Source of the DNA: Planctomycetaceae bacterium
GTDB taxonomy: Bacteria > Planctomycetota > Planctomycetia > Pirellulales > Pirellulaceae
Assembly (NCBI GenBank): GCA_007124535.1
Contig: SLEY01000596.1
Location: 1 to 26,845, forward strand
Direction: 5' to 3'
Length of the DNA stretch: 26,845 nt
Part shown: one piece after another, positions 15,901-22,258 of the stretch
How positions within the stretch are numbered: the stretch's first letter is position 1
How the letters are laid out: each line of letters opens with the position of its first letter
Position numbers and translations under genes: made by a program
Notes under the pieces: model-generated
What the model was told of the DNA's origin: nothing
Databases searched by the model: none
What the model saw: only the letters and a program-made list of their open reading frames with translations

Positions 15901-16441
15901 AACTGAGGATCCGCTCGTTGCCCAAAAGATAGTGGTCCGACGGACCCGCACGGAACTTCCAATCCAAGTCGCCGGTCTCGGCTGCCACGCAGTAAAGGTA
16001 GCCGTCGTCCGAAATGAAGTACACGCGATCGTTCCAAGCCACCGGCGCCAGCCGCACCGGACCGTTGGCATAAAACCGCCATTGCTCGCTGCCGTCCTCG
16101 ATGCAATACGCCGTGACGCTGTCCGTGACATTCGAGGGCACGAAAATCTGCGGGCCCATCACCACCGGCACATAGGAGACGTCGAAGTCCAATTTACCCC
16201 GGTCGTCCCACTGGTCGGGCCAGGCTCGCTGAGGTTCCGGCAATTGCCGCCGCCATTGCAAATGCAAATCCTCCGACAACTCCAACGGCGAGGCGGCGCT
16301 GCGGGCCGCATCATAACGCCACATCGGCCAGTCCGATTCGGAAGCCGATACGGTCGCCATGAAACCACTCCAGAGGGCAAACGCCATCCCCCATGCTAAC
16401 CACGACCTCGCGTGAGTCACCAGCTGGCTATTAACCTTCAT
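12974..16441 (-). CDS. Exported PQQ-like beta-propeller protein with embedded methyltransferase-like fold and C-terminal malectin domain
   Basis: An 1155-residue secreted protein. A signal peptide spans about 1-34 (LAWGMAFALWSGFMATVSAS). Residues about 36-350 are PQQ-type propeller blades with repeated W-R/W-K plus AxxGxxxW patterns (ETGDLDWKF, ESGEVVWV). About 355-500 breaks the pattern with a Rossmann methyltransferase-like stretch: motif I LMLGAGSGDLLREL (GAGSG at 392-396), acidic loop AEVDPERV (about 413-420), then VIEADPATL. Propeller blades resume at about 510-985 (ATGETVGEF, RTGEERWS), with a TRTCTCSYAHQTS Cys-x-Cys motif near 959-971. A malectin-like domain closes it (about 1005-1150: YRVRLHFAEL, VFDVRIDGE, KINGLEVLAV), a fold that binds carbohydrate. 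AAGGAG lies nine bases before the ATG. Proposed role: binding or modifying polysaccharide outside the cytoplasm. SAM is not expected there, so the embedded fold may be structural. Confidence 0.88.
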   Translation of the reverse strand: MKVNSQLVTHARSWLAWGMAFALWSGFMATVSASESDWPMWRYDAARSAASPLELSEDLHLQWRRQLPEPQRAWPDQWDDRGKLDFDVSYVPVVMGPQIFVPSNVTDSVTAYCIEDGSEQWRFYANGPVRLAPVAWNDRVYFISDDGYLYCVAAETGDLDWKFRAGPSDHYLLGNERILSFWGARGGPVIDDGTLFFAAGIWPLHGVFIYALDAESGEVVWVNDTTSSDYVALPHGGADGYGGLAPQGYIAADEEKLVIAAGRGPNPVHMDRNTGEVLDSDFRGRKGRGGYAVHAVDGGGLGMRRNSMLQDRIEALSDQIDGEVFYKLAARDRLFLTTECGALYCFGPESVDAVVYDYEPAALAAGEEASAAIAAQLLEGLGEDEGYALMLGAGSGDLLRELIRGSNLHVAVAEVDPERVQALRDELVAAGVYGRRAAVIEADPATLTVQPYLFSLVVSEDPAAAGLADTDRMSYVLERVRPYGGVAWLGGNVLSDSDWEQVQVDQVSVRVRDDQVFAHRSGPLTGAGQWTHQHHDPANTLVSRDSRVRLPLGVLWFGGPNNHDILPRHSGGPRPQIAQGRQVFLGVETIGARCVYTGRPLWEREFPGIGHPFTNMELEERWQAGDEVYMTNIPGATYIGSPFVTLPCSVYLRYDERIVRMDPATGETVGEFTLPGRSVEELYGEDGIDWGHMSVQGDLLITTAEPHIFEDQVLGWTNSYSGTSSRRLVVMDRLEGTVLWDREAQIGFRHNAIISNQDTLFLIDGLSENAVSHLSRRGDQAEQPSVVMALDLRTGEERWSSDSDVFGTFLLYSEEHGILVEGGSQDLRRRLDDEPREIVARRAADGSILWEGGRFLLPAAVRGEMLIPGRPGDAISILTGERWTREQPLTGEEDRWRYSRRYGCNTLNASEHLLLYRSGYAGFFDLEHDSGTGNISGIRAGCTPNMIAADGVLNALDYTRTCTCSYAHQTSLALVHMPGDPNIEFWTRYHASAPNPQGYGLNFGAPGRRVADDGQIWHNASGALRRHPSAVSDENGGIAWVAASAREADDRERIQVEHVVPGEYRVRLHFAELVKGVEPGQRVFDVRIDGETVLEDFDIVAETGGAFRVTVQEFTVSTDGEITVELRKSDGAERGPKINGLEVLAVDLEQVAVAP

Positions 16442-16494
16442 GGGCTCAACTCCTTAAAAAAATACTCAGATCTCGCTGCACGAACCAAGGTACA

Positions 16495-16576
16495 GCTAGA
16501 CTGCCTGAAACCGCGGGGATTCAACCCGCCTCCGTTTCTATCAGCAGGCCGACTGCTGATATTTCACCAGTCTAGC
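16495..16576 (-). promoter_or_regulatory. Three-way-junction-forming sequence in the PQQ-gene leader
   Basis: Three helices nest exactly. P1 pairs 16495-16503 with 16568-16576 (9 perfect pairs, GCTAGACTG / CAGTCTAGC). P2 pairs 16539-16547 with 16553-16561 (9 perfect pairs, 5-base loop). P3 pairs 16507-16511 with 16534-16538 and, after an internal loop, 16513-16517 with 16525-16529 (7-base loop). P2 and P3 abut with no unpaired base between them, as in coaxially stacked junctions; the other junction strands are 3 and 6 bases. It lies 54 bases upstream of the PQQ-protein start. It matches no riboswitch or ribozyme I know. It could be a structured leader RNA, a small RNA on either strand, or a DNA operator. 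Confidence 0.5.
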
Positions 16577-16598
16577 CGCTCCGCGCACCGCTCGTCAA
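16569..16598 (-). promoter_or_regulatory. Candidate promoter for the PQQ-propeller gene
   Basis: On the minus strand TTGACG (16593-16598) is followed after 18 bases by TAGACT (16569-16574). The -10 would lie inside the right P1 strand of the three-way-junction sequence. If this promoter is used, the mRNA would start near 16562 and P1 could not form in RNA, so this call and the leader-RNA reading exclude each other in part. Confidence 0.3.
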
Positions 16599-16689
16599 CT
16601 CTCGCCGCGCCCCGGCGCGCCGCAGAGCCGCAATGACGAAGCATCAAGCAATCTGGACAAATTACGTCCCCTTGAATCACGAATCGGTC

Positions 16690-16809
16690 CGTAGGTTGGG
16701 CATTCCTGCCCGACGATCCCCGTGGTGGATCCACAGTGAGGGATTCGTAATCCGTGCGACGTTCTTGTTGATGATCCTACGTCCGTCGGGAAGGAATGCA
16801 CAATCTACG
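16690..16809. repeat. Inverted repeat with 25-base arms and a 70-base centre
   Basis: The arms at 16690-16714 and 16785-16809 are reverse complements with four mismatches (core GCATTCC plus CCCGAC and CGTAG ends). Each arm carries an inner mini-palindrome, clearest on the left as GGGCA-TTCC-TGCCC. The layout, two similar terminal arms around about 70 bases with no coding capacity, resembles small non-autonomous or REP-type elements of the TAGG(G/T)TGGGCA kind seen in many bacterial genomes. No target duplication was identified. Confidence 0.6.
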
Positions 16810-17142
16810 GGGGGCTCAGCAAGGCAACTTCCGGCCTTGGTTGCCTATCGATTTTGATTTGCCGCACGAGCCCGGCGCTACGGTATTCTTTCACGGCGTG
16901 GGCCGCGGACCAGCCCCCGACGCTGCTTGGCAGGATGCGGCCCGATGTGCTAAGCTCTGGCTGCCAAAGGATCGTTCACGATGGATCGCCCCCGCGCGGC
17001 CTTCACAATGTCGCACGATCCCTGTCGAAAGAGCCCAAAGAAAGGCACAGCCAAAGCGGCGTCGAGCTGCCGCACTCCCAAGGAGGCGAACCAGCCAGCC
17101 GGGGCAAAAAAGGTCGTTATGTTCCAAGCGGACAAAACGGGG

Positions 17143-17187
17143 CGAAAACGGGACAAGTGGAACACCCCAGTCCCGTCCCCTTTTTCG
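17143..17187. repeat. Imperfect inverted repeat, GGGAC/GTCCC core
   Basis: CGAAAACGGGAC (17143-17154) is opposed by GTCCCGTCCCCTTTTTCG (17170-17187). Inner GGGAC and outer CGAAAA pair, with a bulge of about six bases on the right arm. Read on the plus strand it ends in a run of five T, so it might act as a terminator. It also resembles dispersed GGGAC-type repeats known from several phyla. It lies just upstream of the promoter at 17201. Confidence 0.4.
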
Positions 17188-17200
17188 CGGCCGGATGTGC

Positions 17201-17229
17201 TTGACAGGGGCTCCAGGCGGGCGTACGGT
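17201..17229 (+). promoter_or_regulatory. Candidate sigma-70-type promoter
   Basis: A perfect -35 TTGACA (17201-17206), a 17-base spacer and TACGGT (17224-17229; 3/6, including the key TA and final T). It lies 80 bases upstream of the exported metallo-beta-lactamase-fold gene, pointing at it. Confidence 0.45.
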
Positions 17230-17308
17230 GAGTGGCCCGGGCCACTTTGGCAGCGGGGCCTCTCACGCGTGCGGCGACTCGGCCGTTACCAATGGAAGGA
17301 TGGAAGCC

Positions 17309-19261
17309 ATGAATCCGATCCGACGCCCCCTTGTTTTTCATCTGCTGGTGGCATTTGCCCTGGGCCTGGGGCTCCGCGGCATGGCCGCGGAGGCGCCGCG
17401 TTTTGAGCCGGTGGCCCGGGACGGCACGCTCGAAATCTTCCGCTGGCGCGATGTGGTGAATGTGTATGTGCTGCGCGAGGGTGACGCCGCCATCCTGGTG
17501 AACCTGGGCGACGCCTCCGTCCTGGACCACCTGGGCGAACTGGGCGTAGAACGTTTGGAGTGGGTGCTGCTGACGGATCATCACCGGGAGCAGTCGCTGG
17601 GCCACCAAAAGCTGGACGGCTGGGAGACGCAGGTGGCGGCCCCGGAGCGGGAACGGGCACTGCTGGAGCGGCCCATGGATTTCCGCAAAATGCGGCCCTC
17701 GCTGGGCGATGCGTTCACGGTCCACGGGGCCAGCTACGTCCGCCCCCCGCTGGAACCCGTCTCGATCGATCGCGTCTTCCAGCCGATGGACACCTTCATC
17801 TGGCGGGAACGTGAGTTCTGGTGCCTGCAAACGGCCGGCGCCAGCCCGGGCGGCATGTCGTACCTGCTGCGAACCGCGGAGGGCTGGATCGGCCTGAGTG
17901 GCAGCGTGATGTTGGACGGCGCCGTCATGCGCAACTGGTTCGATACCGAGTGGGACTACGGTTTTGCCAAGGGCTTGTACGCCCTGGTCGAATCGGTAAG
18001 CCTGCTGACCAGTTTCGAGCCCGTACTGCTGCTTCCCTCCCGGGGGCCGGTCATTCGCCAGCCGGTTGCCCAACTCCAGGAGTATCAGAAGAAACTTCGC
18101 CATCTGGCCGAACTGTACGTGCGCGGGTACGCCATCGGCACCTTCGCACCCGCCGACCAGGACCTGGTTTCGCGTCCCAGCCCCGTGCCGCACCTGTGGC
18201 AAACGACGCCGCGGCTGTTCAAGTTCAAGGGCCCGAGCTACTCGCCCAACCCGATCTTCCTGGTGGCCGAGAGCGGCCGGGCTCTGATGATCGACTGCGG
18301 TCTGGACCCGGGGAAGATCGACGCGACCCTCGAGCAGATGCAGAAGCGGTTGGGACTGGTCGGCGTCGACGCCGTGCTCGTCACCCACATGCACGGCGAT
18401 CACGTTCTGGGCGCGCCCTACCTGCGGGAGCGATGGGGCGCCGAACTGTGGACCCTGGACCGGGTCGCGAAAATCATCGAGCAGCCCGAACGGTTCGAAT
18501 ACGCGGCGATGCCTTGGGCCTATCGGCGCGACGTGGGACCGATCCAGTTCGATCGGCATTTCACCTCGGGGGAGACTTTCACCTGGGAGGGGTACGAGTT
18601 GACCGTGGACTGGATGCCCGGCCAAACCGAGTTCGCTTGCGCGATCCATGGCCAAATCGACGGGCGGCTGGTGGCGTTCACCGGGGACAATCTCTTCGCC
18701 AACCCCGCCGACCCCGAACAGGACGGCCACGAGGCGGTGGTCGCCCGCAACAGCGCCATCTTCGAGGAAGGCTATATTTACGCCGCCGAGTACCTGCGGC
18801 GACTTCAGCCCGACCTGATCATGGGCGGGCACTCCTACGTCATGGACCAGCCGGCCGAACTGATCGAGCGCTACCACCGTTGGTCGCTGGCCATCCGCGA
18901 AGCCTACCGCGCGCTGAGTGCCGAGCCCGATTACCGCTACCTGTTCGATCCGTACTGGGTGCGTGCCGATCCGTACCGGGTAACCCTGCCGCGCGATGCC
19001 GTGGCCGAGGTGACGCTGCACCTGCGCAACTTTCTGGACCGGCCGCAACGATACCGGGTGAAACTGCTCACCCCGGTCGGCTTGTCCGTCGAGCCGGAGG
19101 TCTTGGAGGGCGAAACGCCGCCCGGGGGCGCCGTCGAGACGACATTTCGTCTTTCCGCATCCGCCGAGCTGACACCGGGCGTCCGCACCGTCGTTTTCGA
19201 CGCAACGCTGGACGGCAAGCGTTACGGGCCCTGGTTCGACTGTATCGTCGGCGTGGAATGA
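17309..19261 (+). CDS. Exported tandem metallo-beta-lactamase-fold protein
   Basis: A 650-residue protein with a signal peptide (about 1-27, LVFHLLVAFALGLGLRGMAA). It appears to hold two metallo-hydrolase folds. The first (about 35-250) keeps the layout but has lost the metal site: the THxHxDH motif reads TDHHREQ at 89-95. The second (about 300-530) has an intact THMHGDH at 359-365, FTGD with Asp460, and GGHS with His508, but the usual PGHT reads PGQT (Gln440), so one His ligand is replaced. The last 100 residues look like an Ig-like beta domain (VTLPRDAVAEVTLHLRNFLD). The substrate is unknown. The frame extends upstream to 16796 without a signal or ribosome site; ATG 17309 follows GGAAG and starts the signal peptide. 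An ADP-ribosylglycohydrolase-like exported protein follows 175 bases later. Confidence 0.85.
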   Translation: MNPIRRPLVFHLLVAFALGLGLRGMAAEAPRFEPVARDGTLEIFRWRDVVNVYVLREGDAAILVNLGDASVLDHLGELGVERLEWVLLTDHHREQSLGHQKLDGWETQVAAPERERALLERPMDFRKMRPSLGDAFTVHGASYVRPPLEPVSIDRVFQPMDTFIWREREFWCLQTAGASPGGMSYLLRTAEGWIGLSGSVMLDGAVMRNWFDTEWDYGFAKGLYALVESVSLLTSFEPVLLLPSRGPVIRQPVAQLQEYQKKLRHLAELYVRGYAIGTFAPADQDLVSRPSPVPHLWQTTPRLFKFKGPSYSPNPIFLVAESGRALMIDCGLDPGKIDATLEQMQKRLGLVGVDAVLVTHMHGDHVLGAPYLRERWGAELWTLDRVAKIIEQPERFEYAAMPWAYRRDVGPIQFDRHFTSGETFTWEGYELTVDWMPGQTEFACAIHGQIDGRLVAFTGDNLFANPADPEQDGHEAVVARNSAIFEEGYIYAAEYLRRLQPDLIMGGHSYVMDQPAELIERYHRWSLAIREAYRALSAEPDYRYLFDPYWVRADPYRVTLPRDAVAEVTLHLRNFLDRPQRYRVKLLTPVGLSVEPEVLEGETPPGGAVETTFRLSASAELTPGVRTVVFDATLDGKRYGPWFDCIVGVE

Positions 19262-19318
19262 CGGGAACGGGGGCGCGACAACCCCCCGAGTATCGGTGCG
19301 GTCTTCCTTACCGGCCGC

Positions 19319-19342
19319 CGCGGTGGCGGGTTGCCCACCGCG
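19319..19342 (+). terminator. Intercistronic GC hairpin
   Basis: CGCGGTGG (19319-19326) pairs perfectly with CCACCGCG (19335-19342) around an 8-base loop, 57 bases after the metallo-hydrolase stop. A second small hairpin, CGACCC-GTG-GGGTCG, lies at 19365-19379. There is no T tract, so partial termination or mRNA processing between the two genes is as likely as full termination. Confidence 0.35.
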
Positions 19343-19436
19343 CCTGCCAGACCTCCAATGCAAACGACCCGTGGGGTCGGGGGCGCCGCATGCGTGCGGA
19401 ACGCCCGTGGCCCCGCACCACCACGAAAGGATTGCC

Positions 19437-20702
19437 ATGATGGCTCGCAAAACGATTCTGACCGCCTTGATCGCCGTCGCCCTGGCGGCCGGCAGCTTGT
19501 ACGGCGGTACCGCCGCAGGGGGTGAGCGCACCCTGACGCGTGCGGAGCTGATCGAGAAGATTTCGGGGTTCTGGATCGGCCAACTGGTGGGAAACTACCT
19601 GGGTTTCCCGTTCGAGAATATCTATGTGGACGAGCCGATCCCGATCCTGGTGGACCGCTACTACACGCCGCTGAATGCGGGCGACCTGCGCATGAACCGC
19701 CACGACCACCGTGCTTTTGTGCCCTACATGTTCACCGCCTTTGACGGCGCCTACTCGGACGACGACACCGACATCGAGTTTGTCACCCTGCACGCGGTGG
19801 AGAAGTATGGACTGGACATCAACTACGAACAGATTGCCGGGGCCTGGAAGCGGCATATCAACCGGCGGATTTGGGTCGCCAACCGCACTGCCCGCGACCT
19901 GATGGACCAGGGGCTTCTGCCCCCCGACACCGGCCGGAAGGAAAACAACCCCAACTGGTTCCAGATCGACCCGCAACTGGTCAACGAGATTTGGAGCGCG
20001 TTCTATCCGGGCATGCCGCGACGGGCGGCGGAGCGCGCCGAGTGGGGCGCCCGAATCACCAATGACGACTGGGGCGTCCACCCGACCATCGCTTACGCCG
20101 TCATCATCAGCGAGGCTTTTTTCGAGGACGATCCGGTGAAGCTGGTCCAGAAGGCGCACGAGTACATTCCGCCGGACAGCCCTTTCCACGAGGGCATGGC
20201 CGATGTGCTCCGCTGGCACGCCGAGAACCCCGACGACTGGCGGGCGACTCGCCAGAAAGTGCATGACAAATACTACCGTTACCGCCGGGGCGATTACCAG
20301 GCGCCCGTTTCGGTCGTCTCGTCGCTGATCAACGGCGTGTGCGGCATCCTGGCCATTCTGTACGGCGAGGGGGACTTTATGCAAACGGTGGGCATCGCCG
20401 TCAGCGCCGGCTACGACTGCGACAACCAAGCGGCCACCTGCGGCGGTCTGATCGGCGTGATGCACGGCCCCGGCGTGATTCCCGAAAGCCTGACCCACGA
20501 TTGTCTACCCCGCGGTCGCTGGAACCAGCCCTTCAACGACACGTACATCAACTACAGCCGCGACGGCCTGCCGATCCACAACCGCATCTCCGACATCGTC
20601 GAACGCATTGCCGACGTGGCCGAGCAAGCCATCCTGCGCGAGGGCGGCCGGAGGGTCGAACGCGACGGCGAGATCGTCTACATCATCCCGCCGGGAAAAT
20701 AG
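19437..20702 (+). CDS. Exported ADP-ribosylglycohydrolase-family protein
   Basis: A 421-residue protein with a signal peptide (about 1-28, ILTALIAVALAAGSLYGGTAAGG at its core). The mature part follows the ADP-ribosylglycohydrolase fold: GFWIGQLVGNYLGFPFE near 44-60 (family GxxxGxxxGxP-like opening), metal-site YSDDDTDIEF at about 107-116, and the C-terminal metal motif GYDCDNQAATCGG at 325-337 (Asp327, Asp329). Cytosolic members remove ADP-ribose from proteins. An exported copy is unlikely to meet that substrate, and many planctomycete members probably act on something else, so only the family is claimed. The start is ATG 19437 with AAAGGA upstream; a second ATG follows directly. It lies after the exported metallo-hydrolase on the same strand and may be co-transcribed. 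Confidence 0.87.
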   Translation: MMARKTILTALIAVALAAGSLYGGTAAGGERTLTRAELIEKISGFWIGQLVGNYLGFPFENIYVDEPIPILVDRYYTPLNAGDLRMNRHDHRAFVPYMFTAFDGAYSDDDTDIEFVTLHAVEKYGLDINYEQIAGAWKRHINRRIWVANRTARDLMDQGLLPPDTGRKENNPNWFQIDPQLVNEIWSAFYPGMPRRAAERAEWGARITNDDWGVHPTIAYAVIISEAFFEDDPVKLVQKAHEYIPPDSPFHEGMADVLRWHAENPDDWRATRQKVHDKYYRYRRGDYQAPVSVVSSLINGVCGILAILYGEGDFMQTVGIAVSAGYDCDNQAATCGGLIGVMHGPGVIPESLTHDCLPRGRWNQPFNDTYINYSRDGLPIHNRISDIVERIADVAEQAILREGGRRVERDGEIVYIIPPGK

Positions 20703-20729
20703 GGGCCGGGCAGCCGGATGGTCTTGGTC

Positions 20730-20743
20730 GGGGCAACCGCCCC
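20730..20743 (+). terminator. Short GC hairpin after the ADPRH-like gene
   Basis: GGGGC-AACC-GCCCC starts 27 bases after the stop at 20702. The stem is short and is followed by CAAAACACC, with no T run. It is a possible weak end for the upstream transcript, just before the tup promoter. Confidence 0.3.
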
Positions 20744-20751
20744 AAAACACC

Positions 20752-20779
20752 TTGACTCGCCGCGGACTTCGATGACAAT
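20752..20779 (+). promoter_or_regulatory. Candidate promoter of the tungstate transporter operon
   Basis: TTGACT (20752-20757), a 16-base spacer and GACAAT (20774-20779) match the sigma-70 consensus at 5/6 and 4/6, 44 bases before the tupB start. No clear operator for a tungstate- or molybdate-responsive regulator and no Moco-riboswitch-like fold is seen in this short gap. Confidence 0.4.
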
Positions 20780-20823
20780 TCGGAAACCAATCGGCCGGAA
20801 CCTCGCCCGAAGGGCCGGAGCCG

Positions 20824-21531
20824 ATGGGGAGCCATGTGGCAGGGGGGGTGAAGAACCGCGTGGAACATTGGCGGGAATTCTTGGCGACGGATTTCATCAC
20901 GATTCTGTGGCTTACCCTGCGGGTGTCCGGTACCTCCGTATTGCTTAGCTCCCTGGTGGGGATTCCGCTGGGCGCCTGGCTGGGCTTGAGTTGTGGTCGG
21001 CGGGTCCTGCTGTTACGTCTACTGGTCCAGACAGGCATGGCCCTACCCCCGGTGGTAGTTGGTTTGGTGCTGTATATTCTGCTTTCTCGCAGTGGCCCGC
21101 TGGCGTGGTTGGGCTGGTTGTTCACGCCACGCGCGATGGTCGTGGCGCAATTCATCTTGGCGCTGCCGTTTGTGATCGGGATCACTCAGAGTGCCGTAGC
21201 GGCGATGCCGGGCGAATTGAGGTGGCAGTTGCGCAGTCTGGGGGCGACGCAATGGCAGATTCGCCGGACGGTGCTGTGGGAAGCCCGGCAGGGCGTGTTG
21301 TTAGCGGTTGCCGCGGCCTTCGGACGCAGTCTGTCCGAGGTGGGGGCGGTGTTGATGGTCGGTGGCAATATCCAAGGACACACGCGGGTGCTGACCACGG
21401 CCGTGGTGTTGGAGACGGGCAAGGGCCAATTTGGTGTGGCGCTGGCCTTGGGGGGGACGCTGTTGTGTCTGGCTCTTCTGGTGAACGCTTTGATCGTCCG
21501 GTTGGACGGGAGTCCCCCGCGGTATGAATGA
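20824..21531 (+). CDS. tupB: Tungstate ABC transporter, permease subunit
   Basis: A 235-residue inner-membrane permease of the TupB type, with about five to six hydrophobic segments (STSVLLSSLVGIPLGAWLGL, GMALPPVVVGLVLYILL, AMVVAQFILALPFVIGI and later ones). The EAA-type coupling loop that docks on the ATPase is visible as AMPGELRWQLRSLGATQWQI (about 126-145), followed by AAFGRSLSEVGAVLMVGGNI, a stretch characteristic of tungstate/molybdate permeases. The start at ATG 20824 has GGAG close by; GTG 20848 is an alternative. The end overlaps tupC by eight bases. Confidence 0.92.
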   Translation: MGSHVAGGVKNRVEHWREFLATDFITILWLTLRVSGTSVLLSSLVGIPLGAWLGLSCGRRVLLLRLLVQTGMALPPVVVGLVLYILLSRSGPLAWLGWLFTPRAMVVAQFILALPFVIGITQSAVAAMPGELRWQLRSLGATQWQIRRTVLWEARQGVLLAVAAAFGRSLSEVGAVLMVGGNIQGHTRVLTTAVVLETGKGQFGVALALGGTLLCLALLVNALIVRLDGSPPRYE

Positions 21532-22258
21532 GGCGCCGCAGTTCGAATTGCGCCGGGTCCGCAAGCAGTACGGCGGCACAGTCGCCGTGGACGTGGAGCA
21601 TCTGCGTATCGAGGCGGGCGAGACGTTATGTTTGTTGGGACCGACGGGGGCGGGAAAAAGCGTCTTGTTACGGCTGTTGGCTGCGGTCGAGCGTCCGACG
21701 GCGGGGGAGGTGCGTTTCGAAGGTCGGGACTACCTGGGCGACCGGCTTCGGCGAGAGACCCGCCACCGCATCACGCTGGTCTTCCAACGGCCGGTTTTGC
21801 TGAGCGGATCGGTCTCCAGGAACGTGGCTTACGGGTTGCGGCTGCGTGCTTGCCCGGCTTGCCCGCGAGCCGAGGTTGCCCGGATTTTGGAGCACCTGGG
21901 AATCGGCCATCTGGTGGGTCAGGCCGCCCGGAACTTGTCGGGAGGGCAAGCCCAGCTGGTGGCCTTGGCCCGCGCTCTGGTCCTGGAACCCGACGTGCTC
22001 CTTCTGGACGAACCGACGGCCCACCTTGATCCGGCTCACGTAGCCTTGGTCGAGCGGTTGCTTCGAGAAGCCGCCTCGTCCCGCCCAATCACCCTCGTCT
22101 GGGCTACCCACAATTTGTTTCAAGCTCGCCGCGTAGGCCAGCGGGTAGGCCTGCTGCTGAACGGACGGCTGATCGAAGTCGCACCGGCGGACGCTTTTTT
22201 TCATGAGCCCGCGGAGCCCCGCACCCGAGACTTCGTCGAAGGAAGGATGATCTATTGA
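21524..22258 (+). CDS. tupC: Tungstate ABC transporter, ATPase subunit
   Basis: A 244-residue ABC ATPase with a complete motif set: Walker A GPTGAGKS at 39-46, Q-loop VFQRP near 86-90, signature LSGGQ at 138-142, Walker B VLLLDEPTA at about 158-166, and H-loop His196. There is no C-terminal regulatory (TOBE/MOP) extension, as expected for TupC rather than ModC or WtpC. It starts inside the tupB end (8-base overlap) and its TGA overlaps the tupA start by four bases, so the three genes form one tightly coupled operon. The specificity call rests mainly on the tupA and tupB neighbours. Confidence 0.93.
   Translation: MNEAPQFELRRVRKQYGGTVAVDVEHLRIEAGETLCLLGPTGAGKSVLLRLLAAVERPTAGEVRFEGRDYLGDRLRRETRHRITLVFQRPVLLSGSVSRNVAYGLRLRACPACPRAEVARILEHLGIGHLVGQAARNLSGGQAQLVALARALVLEPDVLLLDEPTAHLDPAHVALVERLLREAASSRPITLVWATHNLFQARRVGQRVGLLLNGRLIEVAPADAFFHEPAEPRTRDFVEGRMIY

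Larger units (their letters stand above)
16442..17308. other. 867-base gap between divergent exported-protein genes
   Basis: This is the longest gene-free stretch of the window. From left to right it holds the ribosome site of the minus-strand PQQ gene, a three-way-junction-forming sequence (16495-16576), a minus-strand promoter candidate, a perfect CGGCGCGCCG palindrome near 16614-16623, a 25-base-arm inverted repeat (16690-16809), a smaller inverted repeat (17143-17187), and a plus-strand promoter for the metallo-beta-lactamase-fold gene. Short frames in it have no ribosome site and no family resemblance. Base composition is less GC-rich than the flanking genes. Confidence 0.6.

Noticed and set aside
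14192..16399. 735-codon plus-strand open frame
   Set aside because: It is antisense to the PQQ-propeller gene, Pro/Arg/His/Gln-rich with no family motif, and follows from the high GC of third codon positions in the real gene.
16513..16529. tRNA T-arm-like GCGGG-TTGAATC-CCCGC on the minus strand
   Set aside because: The flanking bases form a different three-way junction, there is no acceptor stem or anticodon arm, and the loop lacks the TTC core.
16507..16561. Hammerhead ribozyme, suggested by CTGAT and GAAAC near a helix
   Set aside because: The CUGANGA strand and the cleavage-site arrangement are missing; GAAAC is better used in the third helix.
16796..17308. 171-codon N-terminal extension of the metallo-hydrolase
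   Set aside because: It crosses two inverted repeats and a promoter, and would bury the signal peptide inside the protein.
17117..19531. 804-codon minus-strand open frame
   Set aside because: It is the antisense of the metallo-beta-lactamase-fold gene, which has a signal peptide, a promoter and metal motifs; the antisense product shows none.
20703..20823. Molybdenum/tungsten-cofactor riboswitch before tupB
   Set aside because: The gap is only 121 bases, a promoter takes up its centre, and no multi-stem fold was found.
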